This document shows positions 54,466 through 64,000 of a DNA stretch of 64,000 bases, piece after piece (position 1 is the first letter of the stretch; every line of letters starts with the position of its first letter). The stretch covers positions 806,001 through 870,000 of the forward strand of contig JAACJK010000001.1 of NCBI GenBank assembly GCA_013368325.1. The letters run 5' to 3'. A program made the translations under genes and the position numbers. This DNA is from Ephemerocybe angulata. Taxonomy: Eukaryota > Basidiomycota > Agaricomycetes > Agaricales > Psathyrellaceae. Under the pieces are notes generated by a model, which was given only the letters and a program-made list of their open reading frames with translations, was not told where the DNA came from and searched no databases.

Positions 54466-56043
54466 TACCCAGAAAGCGTCGGGATGCAGAGGCTTCAACT
54501 GCCTGGTCCGCATCCGCATCTAGGTCATTTCCCACTGTTTCTTTCTATCCACCACTGTAACATTGCTTTATTAGACACTTCTACGTACAACTACAGTATG
54601 GGCTAGGCAAGGGCTATAGGCATGGCAAAGGGCAGCCGGCGCCTGGCGCGCGCGCCCATCAGCTGACTAATCGAACAGATTAGATTAGATCGCGCGCCCC
54701 CGGTAAATCCAGAGCGGTGTCTCACCTGCTCCCCCTACCAGGGGCCGGTAAATCCTCCCGTATAAGGCTATAAGTCAATCCATTGTAAGATTCCGTGCGA
54801 AAAAGAACTCCTGGGTATGCTTGATATCTGCATGGCCCAGAAGATCCCTCATGCAAACACTGATTGTAAGAACGTCGATCCCGTTCTTATCTTCTCCCGA
54901 CGCGAGGCAGTACTCTGCTTTCCATCGGAACACAATACAATGGCATTGCCAACTGGTGAGAATATCAGCACCTGCGGGTCAGTGCATTCTCGGCAACAAC
55001 GTGGTACCGTATTGTCGCAGTGCATCAAGAAGGATCTTCGCAATTGACAGGGTGCATCTGGGGTACATACTTTTGAATGCCTTCCTCATTTTGCTAGAGG
55101 TGATCACTGACATCATACGGTTCTGTGACACAGCAAGACGAGGTTTGAGTCAACTTAGATGTCTAATTCAGGGCTTCTCGAGCTTCCTGAGACGTAGGAT
55201 CTACGTACCTGCAGTTTTATCTAGCAATTATCGAATCTCCAGCTGAATATCGAGCGTATTATGGAGGATTTCGCGACGAAAGCTGCGACGAGGAGGAGGA
55301 AGCCGACTTAGCCGAGCCTGCCGGGCCGCCGGGCCAAACATCCAAATGAGGAAAAGACCCATCAGTGGTGGTCTGGACCGCGGTCCAGAACCCAAAGCTC
55401 AGGATTGACGAGTGGGATGTTTCTCTCTTGAACCATCACGACAACCCGTCCTCATCGTTCCGTTCCATCCTCCTCGTCGTCCCCCGCCGGTTGTGAGCTC
55501 TGAAACGCTCTGAAGGCCTCGAAAACTGCCGCTGAACGTTATCTGATGGCCTGCCTAACTGGGCAGTCGACATGTCATGTGAACGACATTCCTGGAATTT
55601 TGGGGTGCTGGGCTCAAAGCTGGAATATCGATGATCCTCGGGGGAGGGGTTGGACGGAAGTCCGATGGGCTGGGAAGGGAACAAGAAGGGAATGAATGGG
55701 CGATATAGTATGTTCTTCGTCGTAATCTTGTTCATTCTTTCGAGGCAATACACTTCTTTTGCGATGGGATCAGCCATGCTCTGTGGAGACTTGTATTCAA
55801 AAGTCTAACTCTGATTCTGCGACTGTGGATCGGCGGGAGGGGCATTCAGAATCGAGGGGCCTTTTCACCGCCTTGGCCCCAAGCCGTCGAGAACAACCCG
55901 AGAACGTCCGTCGCACGGATTGTAGGCCCGGTATGTCGTACTTTCTAGAAGCACGTGGATCCGACACGTGCCGCATTTCCAGCCCCATATCTTCCAGCAC
56001 GCATGTTCAGCGCATCGCCCGGCTCTCCATTTTCACGACCACC

Positions 56044-56999
56044 ATGGGCACAATTTCCAGCCGCGAGAGCTCGCCGACAATGCCAGGATCGCTATCGATG
56101 GAGCCTTCACCGTCTATCGCAGACCCCATGCATTTCGACGTGAATGACGAGCCTGGCGTGGAACCCGACGTCATGACCCTCGAGCTTGAAGAAGAAGAGC
56201 CTAATCACCAGGTGAGCACCATTACTATTTGGGGCATCCCTCTTCCTATATATTTGCTTGCGATTCTGACCTTGCTTTCTTTCCGATTCACTAGCCATCA
56301 GTGCAGTCTCGCAACACCCAGCCTCCTAGCTTTCTCTCTTTATCTGGATTACGGGAAGCCCTGTGCGACTCGAGCGACCCAGCTAGTGCACCCGATCCAT
56401 CGGAGACAGCTGTCTCGACACCCTCTTCAAGCGACGTCTCATCGCTCCAGACCCCTGCAGATACCGAACCCATTGCCATCCCCGCGCCAAAAACCGATAT
56501 GACCACCATGCACTTCCACTCGCCGAGCTCGCAGATCGTCGGCACGCCCTTCGCAACATCCTCAACACCCTTCGAATACCCCTTCCCGCAGAGCACCTCA
56601 GGGAGCACATCATCATCGCACTTCTCCTCCCCAGCCTCATCAGCGTTCTCGATCGCAGCTCCGCTGCCACCACCATCACCACCGCACATGCCCTTAAGCC
56701 TTCCGTCGACCACCACCACCCTCTCGCTCACCCTCGCGATGCCCATGACCCTCGACTTTTCGCCCCACTCCCAGATCTCGCTCACCCATCCCAAAATGCG
56801 TACGACGCCGCCCCCGATCCCACCAAGTCTGCTGAAGAAGAGGAAGGACAGGCTGCAGTCCCAGGCGCGCAGAGCGACCGTTGATGCGGGTAGTTCGCCC
56901 CATGCGCACGGCGTGCACCATGCCGCGAGCGAGAGCAATCTCAATCTCAAGACTGGCAGGCGGAGATCGGGCGCCCCTGGGGCTCTAGCAGGGCCGTAG
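56044..56999 (+). CDS. Ser/Pro/Thr-rich orphan protein, two exons (290 aa)
   Basis: Exons 56044-56211 and 56295-56999 joined across an 83-nt GTGAGC...CTAG intron. The start is the ATG in CCACCATGGG, a strong context; the frame runs open upstream but only through non-conserved-looking sequence. No recognised domain. An acidic stretch at 47-53 (LELEEEEP) ends exon 1. The rest is low-complexity Ser/Pro/Thr, with a basic C-terminal region (LLKKRKDRLQSQARRAT) that could be a nuclear localisation signal, and a final TGRRRSGAPG. The protein resembles 2259-3313 only in composition. It is probably disordered and phosphorylated; no function can be assigned. Confidence 0.65.
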
Positions 57000-59075
57000 T
57001 CATAGTGCCTTTCTCCCCTCTGCCTCTGCTTGACTGTGGGATTGCGTCCGTCCTTTCTTCCTGCGCTCTGCTTCTTTTTTTCCGTTGCGCTCATCGTTCG
57101 TCATCATCGGCATCATAGGTTGGGATCAGGGTTCCGTCCGACGCTCGTTTCGCCTCGTGTTTTGGTCTGCATTTTTTGGGTTGGGGTCATGGGTCTTTTC
57201 CCGGGGTTTGGCGTCACGGTGTCTTTGGGTCTTTTTGTCTTGGGTTAATGGACCTGGGTTTGCTTTACGTTGTTGTTGTCAAAAGTGTCGAGGGTTGGTT
57301 GCTCCTCGTTTCACCTCCTTCTCCTATTCCTCCTATTCCTCCTCACGTCACCGTGTCATGCTATCGTCGTCACCTTTCATCCGGGTCTTATCGGTTTAGA
57401 TACTGTTTCTTTTCTTCTCCTTTTGTTATCGCTGCCTGCCACAACATACACGAGTGGACTGCACGCTTTCTCCTTTATCTTTTTTGTTTTGCTTTACGAA
57501 TACAGTTACGCTCTACATCCACGTACAATGACGCAACAATTTACATACACGCATGGTACTGAAACTCGTATCCTTATCCATATCGTACGGTACATCCTTT
57601 CGCTGGGCGAGGTTTAACTTACGTTTGTCTTAACTTGAGAACTTCTACTGCTATCCCGGCGCTTCTGTGTGATGCCAAGGGTCGAGGTTGCACCCTCTTT
57701 TTGAAGGTGCATGAGCGAGGTTGACGACCGGGTCAATTATGCATTCGAACCTCGCTTGAGTTTGGCGAAGTCTGTCCGCGAACTTGGCGTAGGTATCTGA
57801 ATGCATGGGCATGGAAGCTTGACAGGGTTGATCGGTCAGAACTTGGTCAGAAGGGGTTGGGGAATGCTGTGAAGCGGGATAAGGTGGGCTTCGAGGGGTT
57901 GTGATGAGGTCATTCGATGTCATTTGTGATGTAGTATGTTTTGGGATTGCGTCCGGCGGACGTGGATGGGCTTGGATGAAGGCGGTTGGATGCTGATTGG
58001 ATGCTTTGGGTAGGCGGTTTTGGAGGTTTGGTTGCGTTGTGCTGGGAAGTGTTTGTTTTGCTTATCGATTTATTATTTGAGAGAATGCGGGAGGTAGGGT
58101 GAGCGGTAGGATGTGCACTGAGATGCCCAGCGCTTAGTTTCTACCCCGCGGCAGAGCCCACGTCGGCTCTTTTGCATAGGACACGATGTGCTGCTACGAG
58201 AACTTGGAGACCGAGGCGTACCACGGACGAACGACCGTTGAAGTGTAATCGGTCGTAAATTCTAAACTTAGTTCAAGTCTAAACTGTAAGTATTCATTAC
58301 TGGGTTACGGTTGCTCCAATAATCCAATCTAATCTAAGGTAGGGAGGAGAGCTCAGAATTAGAACTTGGTAGTAGTCTATCTATATCGTTGAATGGAAGG
58401 TGATCGGGTGTGAGTGGCGCGCGCGATTAGGGTGTTGCTGGGGCGAGGGGAGGGCTTGGACGAATCCTTTGAGGAGTGGGTGGTAGAGTGATGCTGCATA
58501 TGACGTCCCCGTACATCATGGTGGTGGTTGCTTTGACCAGCCACCCAGGACGCAAGACAGAATGAGATCCGATGAGCTCCAAGGTGGAATGAACAACGCG
58601 CAGTATGGTAGAGGAGATGCTTCATGGGTTTCATAGCGGATCTCAGCTTAATCTCCTCTCATAGTCCTGGGAAGCGCGTGTGTGGAACGTGCAGCGCAGA
58701 ATGTTCGTTTCCTTGAAAGCCGGGCGCCAGTGATATACTTAGGCGTGCAGCCTATTTGAAAGGGAGGTTATCTTCGAATCAGTGGAATGGCTCTCGAAAT
58801 ACCTTCCTTGATTGTAAAGCAATGCACCCTGGACCCCGTTCATTCCGGCGTTGGATGTAAGAGGCCGTAGTGACCATACTTATGGGTTTCGTTTGGCGCC
58901 CATGGCCAGTCCGGGCTGATAGACGCCGGCCGGGGCCGATCTCCGAGGTATTGCCGATCAATTTGCGGAGCCGAGATCGATACGTCTGACCAACGTCTGA
59001 CACCAGCTGACACCCTGAACGCCAGCTTGAACTTGAACCACTATCCCGTTAACCCGCTATAAAACACTTGAATCG
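57000..59075. other. Long intergenic region
   Basis: 57000-57600 is T/C-rich on plus with a short (TCCTCCTAT)-type repeat near 57325-57350, as in a long 3' flank. 57600-59040 shows no coding signal. TATAAAA at 59058-59064 lies only 12 bp before the ATG at 59076, too close for a standard TATA box for that start. Confidence 0.5.
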
Positions 59076-60842
59076 ATGCAAGCCATGCTCGAAACTAAGG
59101 CGACAACGACGCAGACACTCAAGGTAGGAAACAAGCTCGCAGACATCAGCGCGTTGAACCAGCATTTCAACGGGCACGTCCACGAACTCGTCCTCGCCCT
59201 CAAGACCCGCCATAACGCCTCCAACCCGTGCTGCCAGCTTCCCGTGGAGATCTTGGCCCACATCTTCCTCGAGATTGCCAGGGAACCCGAATACTGCTAC
59301 AACCCGGTCATGAAGACGGTGCCGTGGATGCAAGTGACGCACGTCTGCAGTTACTGGCGGGCGGTCGCTCTAGAGTGTAGGGCGCTCTGGTGTAGCATCT
59401 CGTATGCCGTGTTCAGGAATGGCTCGGGCCTTGTAGAGGCAATGTTGGATCGCTCGGGGGCCCTTCCGCTGTCGGTCAGGTATTGGGGATCGGAGGTGAT
59501 GCATGACGAGGCAACATATTCCCTGTTTTCTCTCATCAAATCGGACTTCCACCGACTACGCTCCCTCGAGATTATCGAGAAGAGCTATATGTCCAAACTC
59601 GCCCGCGACATGCAACGGGACGCGTGGTTCGCGAACGGCGCCCCAGCGCTCGAGACGCTCTCCTTGGTGAACGGGAGCGATCAGCCGCGGTCTTTCCTTC
59701 ACTCCAGGTTGCTAGGGCCCGCTCTTCTATCCCTCAAGCACCTCGAGCTGGTAGGATACACCCTGCCCACCTGGAATATCCTACCGTTGGTTTCGACCCT
59801 CACGAGCCTCGTTCTGGAGTGTGAGCCACGACTTCTGGCCTTTTCACGGCCTCCGCCTCAAGGCCTTTGGAAAGCGCTGGGAAGGCTGAGACAGCTCGAA
59901 AATCTCCGCCTGGGTCATTTGATAGGAGATACATATGTCGGGGCGGATGACGAGGTGGTGACGGAGAGCATTGTATTCCCGAAGCTAGAGAAGTTGGAGT
60001 TGGCGGACACTGTGCCTTGCATTACCAACTGCATACGTAGGCTGCGCTACCCTGCATCCGCCTCCGTCACTATCGAGGTCTGTCGCGCATATCGGCTATC
60101 CGACATTACCAACCTCCTTGGGCTTCTAAAGGCAGCATCGTGCCTGAAAACAAATCAATGTCAGGAAGAAAGAGTGTTCATTGACCTCACGATTACGTCC
60201 ACGACCAAAATGGATAGCTCACCAACAATACAACTCAAGTTCGACTTCCAGACGGGATCCCCACGAGGTAACCTCTCGCTTTCCCTCCCGAGCGGCCACG
60301 ACGACCGCTTCATAACCACAGCCAGCGTGTGGTCGGAGTTCGACTCGATGTACGATCTGTCGCAGCTGCGGGCGGTGCGGCTTTCCGGGGTGGGGGCGCT
60401 TTCTGAAGAGGTATGGCAAAGCATGTTTGGGCAGCTGCGGGAGCTGCGCTTGATCAGGTTTGAGGAGACGCCCACTCTCCAATTCTTGAAGTGGTTGGTG
60501 AAGGATCCCGCGCTACCCACGTCTGTCGGCGACGAGAACCCAAGCCGATGTTCTCAAACCCATCTGGCTCCGTGGCTCCCTCGGCTCTCGAAGTTTGAGT
60601 TCGACACGGTAATCCTTGCGCCGGAGGAGGAGATACGCGCCGCCCTGACGCTTCTCGACTTTTTGGAGAAGAGGTTGGTGCTGAGGCATCGGGGGTGCGA
60701 TGTCCCTCTCATGCAGGTAAGCCTTCGCCGGTGTCCGTGGCTTGCGAAGGGCCAGTATGCGGCTGAGAGATCGGAGATTCCGGAGGTGCGTGTGTCGTGG
60801 GTTGAGGATGATGAATCAGAGGGGGCAGAAGGTGAGTGGTGA
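59076..60842 (+). CDS. F-box protein, subfamily IV (588 aa)
   Basis: Intronless. Unlike the other two members, it has an N-terminal helical segment (about 15-48, ADISALNQHFNGHVHELVLAL) before the F-box at about 52-105 (CQLPVEILAHIFLEIA ... VTHVCSYWRAVALECRALW). Leucine-rich segments include LKHLELVGYTLPTW, LENLRLGHLIG and LEKLELADTVP. It carries the subfamily C-terminus LSKFEFDTVILAPEEE and LRRCPWLAKGQYAAERSEIP. The start is uncertain because a TATAAAA lies just 12 bp upstream; there is no later Met before the F-box. It stands 5.5 kb from the 49627/51883 pair, on the opposite strand. Confidence 0.85.
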   Translation: MQAMLETKATTTQTLKVGNKLADISALNQHFNGHVHELVLALKTRHNASNPCCQLPVEILAHIFLEIAREPEYCYNPVMKTVPWMQVTHVCSYWRAVALECRALWCSISYAVFRNGSGLVEAMLDRSGALPLSVRYWGSEVMHDEATYSLFSLIKSDFHRLRSLEIIEKSYMSKLARDMQRDAWFANGAPALETLSLVNGSDQPRSFLHSRLLGPALLSLKHLELVGYTLPTWNILPLVSTLTSLVLECEPRLLAFSRPPPQGLWKALGRLRQLENLRLGHLIGDTYVGADDEVVTESIVFPKLEKLELADTVPCITNCIRRLRYPASASVTIEVCRAYRLSDITNLLGLLKAASCLKTNQCQEERVFIDLTITSTTKMDSSPTIQLKFDFQTGSPRGNLSLSLPSGHDDRFITTASVWSEFDSMYDLSQLRAVRLSGVGALSEEVWQSMFGQLRELRLIRFEETPTLQFLKWLVKDPALPTSVGDENPSRCSQTHLAPWLPRLSKFEFDTVILAPEEEIRAALTLLDFLEKRLVLRHRGCDVPLMQVSLRRCPWLAKGQYAAERSEIPEVRVSWVEDDESEGAEGEW

Positions 60843-62775
60843 GGCCTTGAGGTGATGATCTTCGGGTTGATGCTGCTGATGCAAATGTATTGGTAGGTAG
60901 TGGTAGGTACGTAGTCGTGATATGTGGTGAGCTCTTCTCTCAACTGTATTGTACCTAAGTCTTGATATTCTTACCAGCCACCTCCATTTATGCTCCTGCG
61001 TCCTGCCTCTGAACCAAACCTAAAATCCATCTCATTTTCGACCCCAAGATAAGTATTAGGATGCCGCTTCACATTACGGTCCATAAAAACTGAAGTTACT
61101 GAACTGATAACGGCAAGGGAAAGTCACCTGGCCAACACTTGGCCAACACGCTGCCTCGTGTTCGAGATGGAAAGGGATCTACACAAGGTAACCTCGATCA
61201 TTCTGTACAGTAACTGCGGTGTACCCGCCGCCGCCCTCATTAGCTGGAGATTAACGTTTGGAACAAAATGGGAGTCTTCATCGGATAAGCACAAATGGTC
61301 CAGCTGGTCGGCTGTTCGGAACGAAGGCCCTTCCCGAGGATATAACGATCGAACACCGCAAGACCAAGCTGCAAAGGCTCACGGGAAACCTCCATTCGGT
61401 TAGACTTGATGCTCTTATGCCTCGACCGGGCACACAGCGCTATCCTTGCATTTCATATGAGCGTGCTTCCCGAGCGAGAGAAAAGACGCGGCAGTCTAAT
61501 GTTCTCGAATTGCTTGAGGCTGAGCATGCTGCTGAATCACCCAGGTACGCCGTGTCACTGGCATGGTGTCCTTGGTTTGTGGTTCTTGGTATTTCCCGTT
61601 TTCTATGTAGAAATCCGGGCTCGTGTACACCATGTACAGTAAGATTTCCTGGGAGGAACCTGGCAGTCTCCCTGCTAGGAAGGATAGTATGGCCGATGTG
61701 ACCGCAAAGTCCCGAGTAACGCGTAGAAGGATCGAGGATGCTGAGGTCGGCGATCACCTTTGGCTCCAGTTGGTGGCGATGGAAACAGCAATGAGATGGC
61801 TTTTTTGAAACATCGGAGATACCTACCAGCTTATCGTAGTGCATTTGAAGAAAGAGATAAGCCTTGTTTCCGAAGTTTCTGTCCTTGTGCACTTTGGGCT
61901 AGATCGCCGTCTTGATATCAATCAGCCTTCATGGGCGCTTAACACAAATTCTGTAATCCCGCCACCCAAACTCTCGTCGCAGTGGGGAAGGATTATCAGC
62001 CCACAACCCGTTAATTATGCTAGGGTTACCTCAAGTGGCCCAATTATGTCATGTACGGTTTCTCTTTGCTCCTTCTTCGCCTAATCGAACAGCGGGGTCC
62101 TGCCAGGCACAAACGCGATCGCGCAGCTTGTCAACCGAAGGCTGCATGGCCAACGCGGTCGCCGCGATTTAGCCAACTTTCTTGCACCCGCTTATCTCCT
62201 TTATTGAAGCTAATGGATGCCGTGTTGGGGTCATACGACACAAAGCAATGCAATTTAGGACATGCTTTACTGCAATAGGTGTAGATCGGATGCATGATCC
62301 CATGTGGTTGCGCCGCCAGGGTAACGCCATCCTGGCATCACAAATGTAACAAGGATGGTCTGGCTTGGGTGCCCAAGATTTGGAGTCAAGAGAGCTCCAG
62401 GTCTTAGAGGGGTGACCCATGTCCCCGTCGGACAAGACGTGAAGAATTGCCGAGACAGACAGAATGCATACGCCACACATATTACAGTGACTCCTGACAG
62501 AGACCTCAGACTCCGTCACTGATAGTTCTGGAACACGGCGCAGATTCTCATGCATCTGACTCCTCAAGAACCATGCTTGCTGCGAGCTTTGACCCGACCC
62601 TAATAGTTATGTTACACACGAGGCGAGGCATCATTGTGCTACGAAGTATCCTGGGAGATGAGTCAGCTTTCTCTAACAAAAGCAACACATCCAACGAGCA
62701 TCAGGACCCGCCCTTCTGTCCTTTTTATCCCCTCACTCCATCAGACTTCCTCTTCGGAAGGCTGCCTGTCTAAAC
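60843..62775. other. Long intergenic region without a supported gene
   Basis: Several overlapping frames (largest 61258-61701, 147 codons) have no recognised domain. A stretch around 61300-61400 reads LFGTKALPEDITIEHRKTK in one frame and might be part of a decayed gene. I could not extend it. Confidence 0.45.
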
Positions 62776-63888
62776 ATGACACCACTGATGAACCTGCTTT
62801 TTCCTTACCTGCTTGGCATTATAAACCTCCTTCCTTTTGCCACGACAGTCTCGACGTTTGTCGACGTCTTCGTCGGTCTTCACAACTCCCGGCAGGTGAC
62901 ACTCAAGCAATATCGCCTTCACAAGACCACCCGAAAGGACGCAATCAAGGTACGGCAACGTCTTCCTATTCCGAATGCCCTACTTAAATTGTATCCTTCA
63001 CATAGCGAACGACCAATGAAGCATACATCCAGTACAACGTCCAAGGCCCCAACGTCGTCCCCATCCTAGGACTCTTCTCGCACGACGAAGGGCTATGTAG
63101 GACTGGCCTCTACTTGGTCACACAGTTCCCCGAACCCATTCCTATAGCTCTGTATCTCGAGACCAATCCGGCAATTAACAGGCGCTTGTTGGTGAGCCGT
63201 AAATTTTACTAGTGGACGTGGCCGTCATTCTGACTTCCTGCTTGCGCAGGTGAGGGATGCTCTTCGCGGGCTCTTCCACATCCATACAAAAGGCGCAGCA
63301 CACGGGAATATTGGGGAGGGCAGTGTTTTCGTTAACAGCTTGGGACGTGCTGTTATTGGAGGGTTCGGGTTCGCTCGCCTCGTGAAGTGCGGTACGCAGG
63401 CGGTGCCTTCGTCGTTTGAAGCATCCAGCCACGTCATTGAAACCGCCCCCTATCAACCCCCGGAGTTTCTGGAAGCCCACCTCGCGGACGAGTCCACCAG
63501 TCCAACGATGGCTGGGGACGTCTATTCCATGGCCTGCTGTATTTATAAGGTATGGCGGTCCGGATGCTGTATGAATGGGCTTTTCTGACCCCACATTTAA
63601 TTCCAGGTCATGACTGGCTACACCCCTTTCTACGAGGTCAGCCCCGGCACACCGTCCCTTTTTCGCCACTGTCGTATTATGGAGGAGGTCCAAGGCGGGA
63701 AGGCGCCGCTCAAACCCCAAGTAACCGACCGCGCCTTTACCCATTTCGGTCTTACTCAGGACTTGTGGGACATGATGACGGGGTGCTGGGACATAGAGCC
63801 TAAGCGCCGACCCCTGACGCTTACCCTTGTTGAATGGCCGTCACTTTCAGACATCGCAGACCCACGGCCGACCTTGATTGAGGTTTAG
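62776..63888 (+). CDS. TKL-like pseudokinase (313 aa, four exons)
   Basis: Exons 62776-62949, 63006-63191, 63250-63549 and 63607-63888, with introns of 56, 58 and 57 nt. Kinase landmarks are in order: the beta3 lysine (VTLK, K44), NVVPILGLFS (beta4), a hinge-like LYLVTQFP, a helix before HIHTKGAAHGN, an activation-segment end YQPPEFLEA, helix F DVYSMACCIYKVMTGYTPF, and the C-terminal WDIEPKRRP...DPRPTLIEV. The active site is lost: the glycine loop is TTVSTF, the HRD/HGD-Lys-Asn loop is HGNIGEGSVF (138-147; Asn for the catalytic Asp, Ser for the metal-binding Asn), and DFG is GFG (158-160). It is therefore a predicted pseudokinase with scaffold or regulatory roles. The start is uncertain: residues 1-25 are hydrophobic and an upstream exon is possible. 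Confidence 0.78.
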
Positions 63889-64000
63889 AATTTAGAAACC
63901 TTAAACGACTTACCTTCAATAATCTGCTACGAACGCTCATCGGATTGGCGAACAAGAAGCTCCCATGCATTTCTATCTCTAGATACCCATTGTCCGCAAT
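63889..64000. other. 3' flank of pseudokinase gene
   Basis: 112 bp to the window end, A/T-moderate. Nothing further is recognised. Confidence 0.4.

Larger units (their letters stand above)
53569..56043. other. Long gene-poor region with palindromes
   Basis: About 2.5 kb without a convincing gene. Frames up to 141 codons (54821-55246) show no domain and overlap others. 54060-54760 contains the palindromes and repeated GGATTTACC motifs listed separately, and short GC-rich runs of alternating CG (54650, 54690). GGGCGCC occurs near 53760. Confidence 0.5.

Noticed and set aside
55759..56043. N-terminal extension of the 56044 gene
   Set aside because: The frame is open but lacks a good start context, while CCACCATGGG at 56044 is strong. 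The extension composition differs from the rest.
57176..57617. Hydrophobic frames after the 56044 gene
   Set aside because: The T/C-rich 3' flank yields Phe/Leu/Ser-rich translations in several frames at once; there is no gene structure.
59058..59064. TATA box for the 59076 F-box gene
   Set aside because: It is only 12 bp before the start codon, too close to direct a transcript that includes that ATG.
61258..61701. 147-codon frame in the 61-kb spacer
   Set aside because: A partly ordered-looking peptide, but no family recognised, no start context, and other frames overlap. It is left as a possible relic only.
1..64000. tRNA, rRNA and CRISPR features
   Set aside because: No cloverleaf with A and B boxes, no rRNA-like conserved blocks and no spacer-repeat arrays were found by eye. 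A tRNAscan and Infernal run would settle the tRNA/ncRNA question.

Overview
The window is nuclear DNA of a filamentous basidiomycete, most likely an Agaricomycete. Supporting signs are short introns (mostly 47-110 nt) with GT...AG ends, many small exons, a large F-box family, and basidiomycete-style arrestin, Erv41, MCT-type transporter and formamidase genes. There are no bacterial features. Most exon maps here come from reading splice sites in frame: exon lengths add up to whole codons and the joined proteins match family patterns. They are still models without transcript support.

Layout. 1-7.7 kb: tail exon of an unknown gene, a Ser-rich orphan (2259-3313), an F-box gene on minus (4464-6398) and an F-box relic (6740-7026). 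7.7-21.9 kb: a conserved-gene island with an arrestin-domain protein carrying a huge disordered tail (minus), a four-exon F-box-like gene (minus), ERV41 (plus), a secreted serine beta-lactamase-like hydrolase (plus) and a 5'-truncated copy of ribosomal protein L4. 22.3-29.5 kb: three F-box-type genes in a row, two of them sister genes with identical exon plans. 29.9-32.1 kb: a 13-exon MCT-type MFS transporter (minus). 32.7-33.4 kb: a complete non-autonomous hAT-like element with TIRs, an 8-bp target duplication and seven subterminal repeats. 34-43.6 kb: a tandem triplet of one F-box subfamily followed by another four-exon F-box-like gene, with a conserved non-coding module recurring through the array. 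44.1-49.5 kb: an unknown-domain/TPR gene and an 18-exon formamidase. 49.6-53.6 kb: two F-box genes on minus. 54-54.8 kb: a palindrome-rich intergenic patch. 56-57 kb: a second Ser/Pro-rich orphan. 59-60.8 kb: another F-box gene. 62.8-63.9 kb: a pseudokinase.

The main theme is an F-box expansion: twelve genes plus one relic, in four subfamilies. Subfamily I (coiled coil plus F-box): 4464 and 24842. Subfamily II (four exons, LRR-like): 13392, 22366, 27540 and 41579. Subfamily III (tandem triplet): 34724, 36918 and 39678, plus the relic at 6740. Subfamily IV: 49627, 51883 and 59076. F-box proteins normally act as substrate receptors of SCF ubiquitin ligases. Here the conserved N-terminal F-box with divergent leucine-rich C-terminal halves fits a rapidly diversifying set of receptors. 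Signs of birth and death are visible directly: tandem duplication with copied flanks, a mosaic gene, a nonsense codon that cuts off a conserved tail, an internal 57-bp duplication and a decayed copy.
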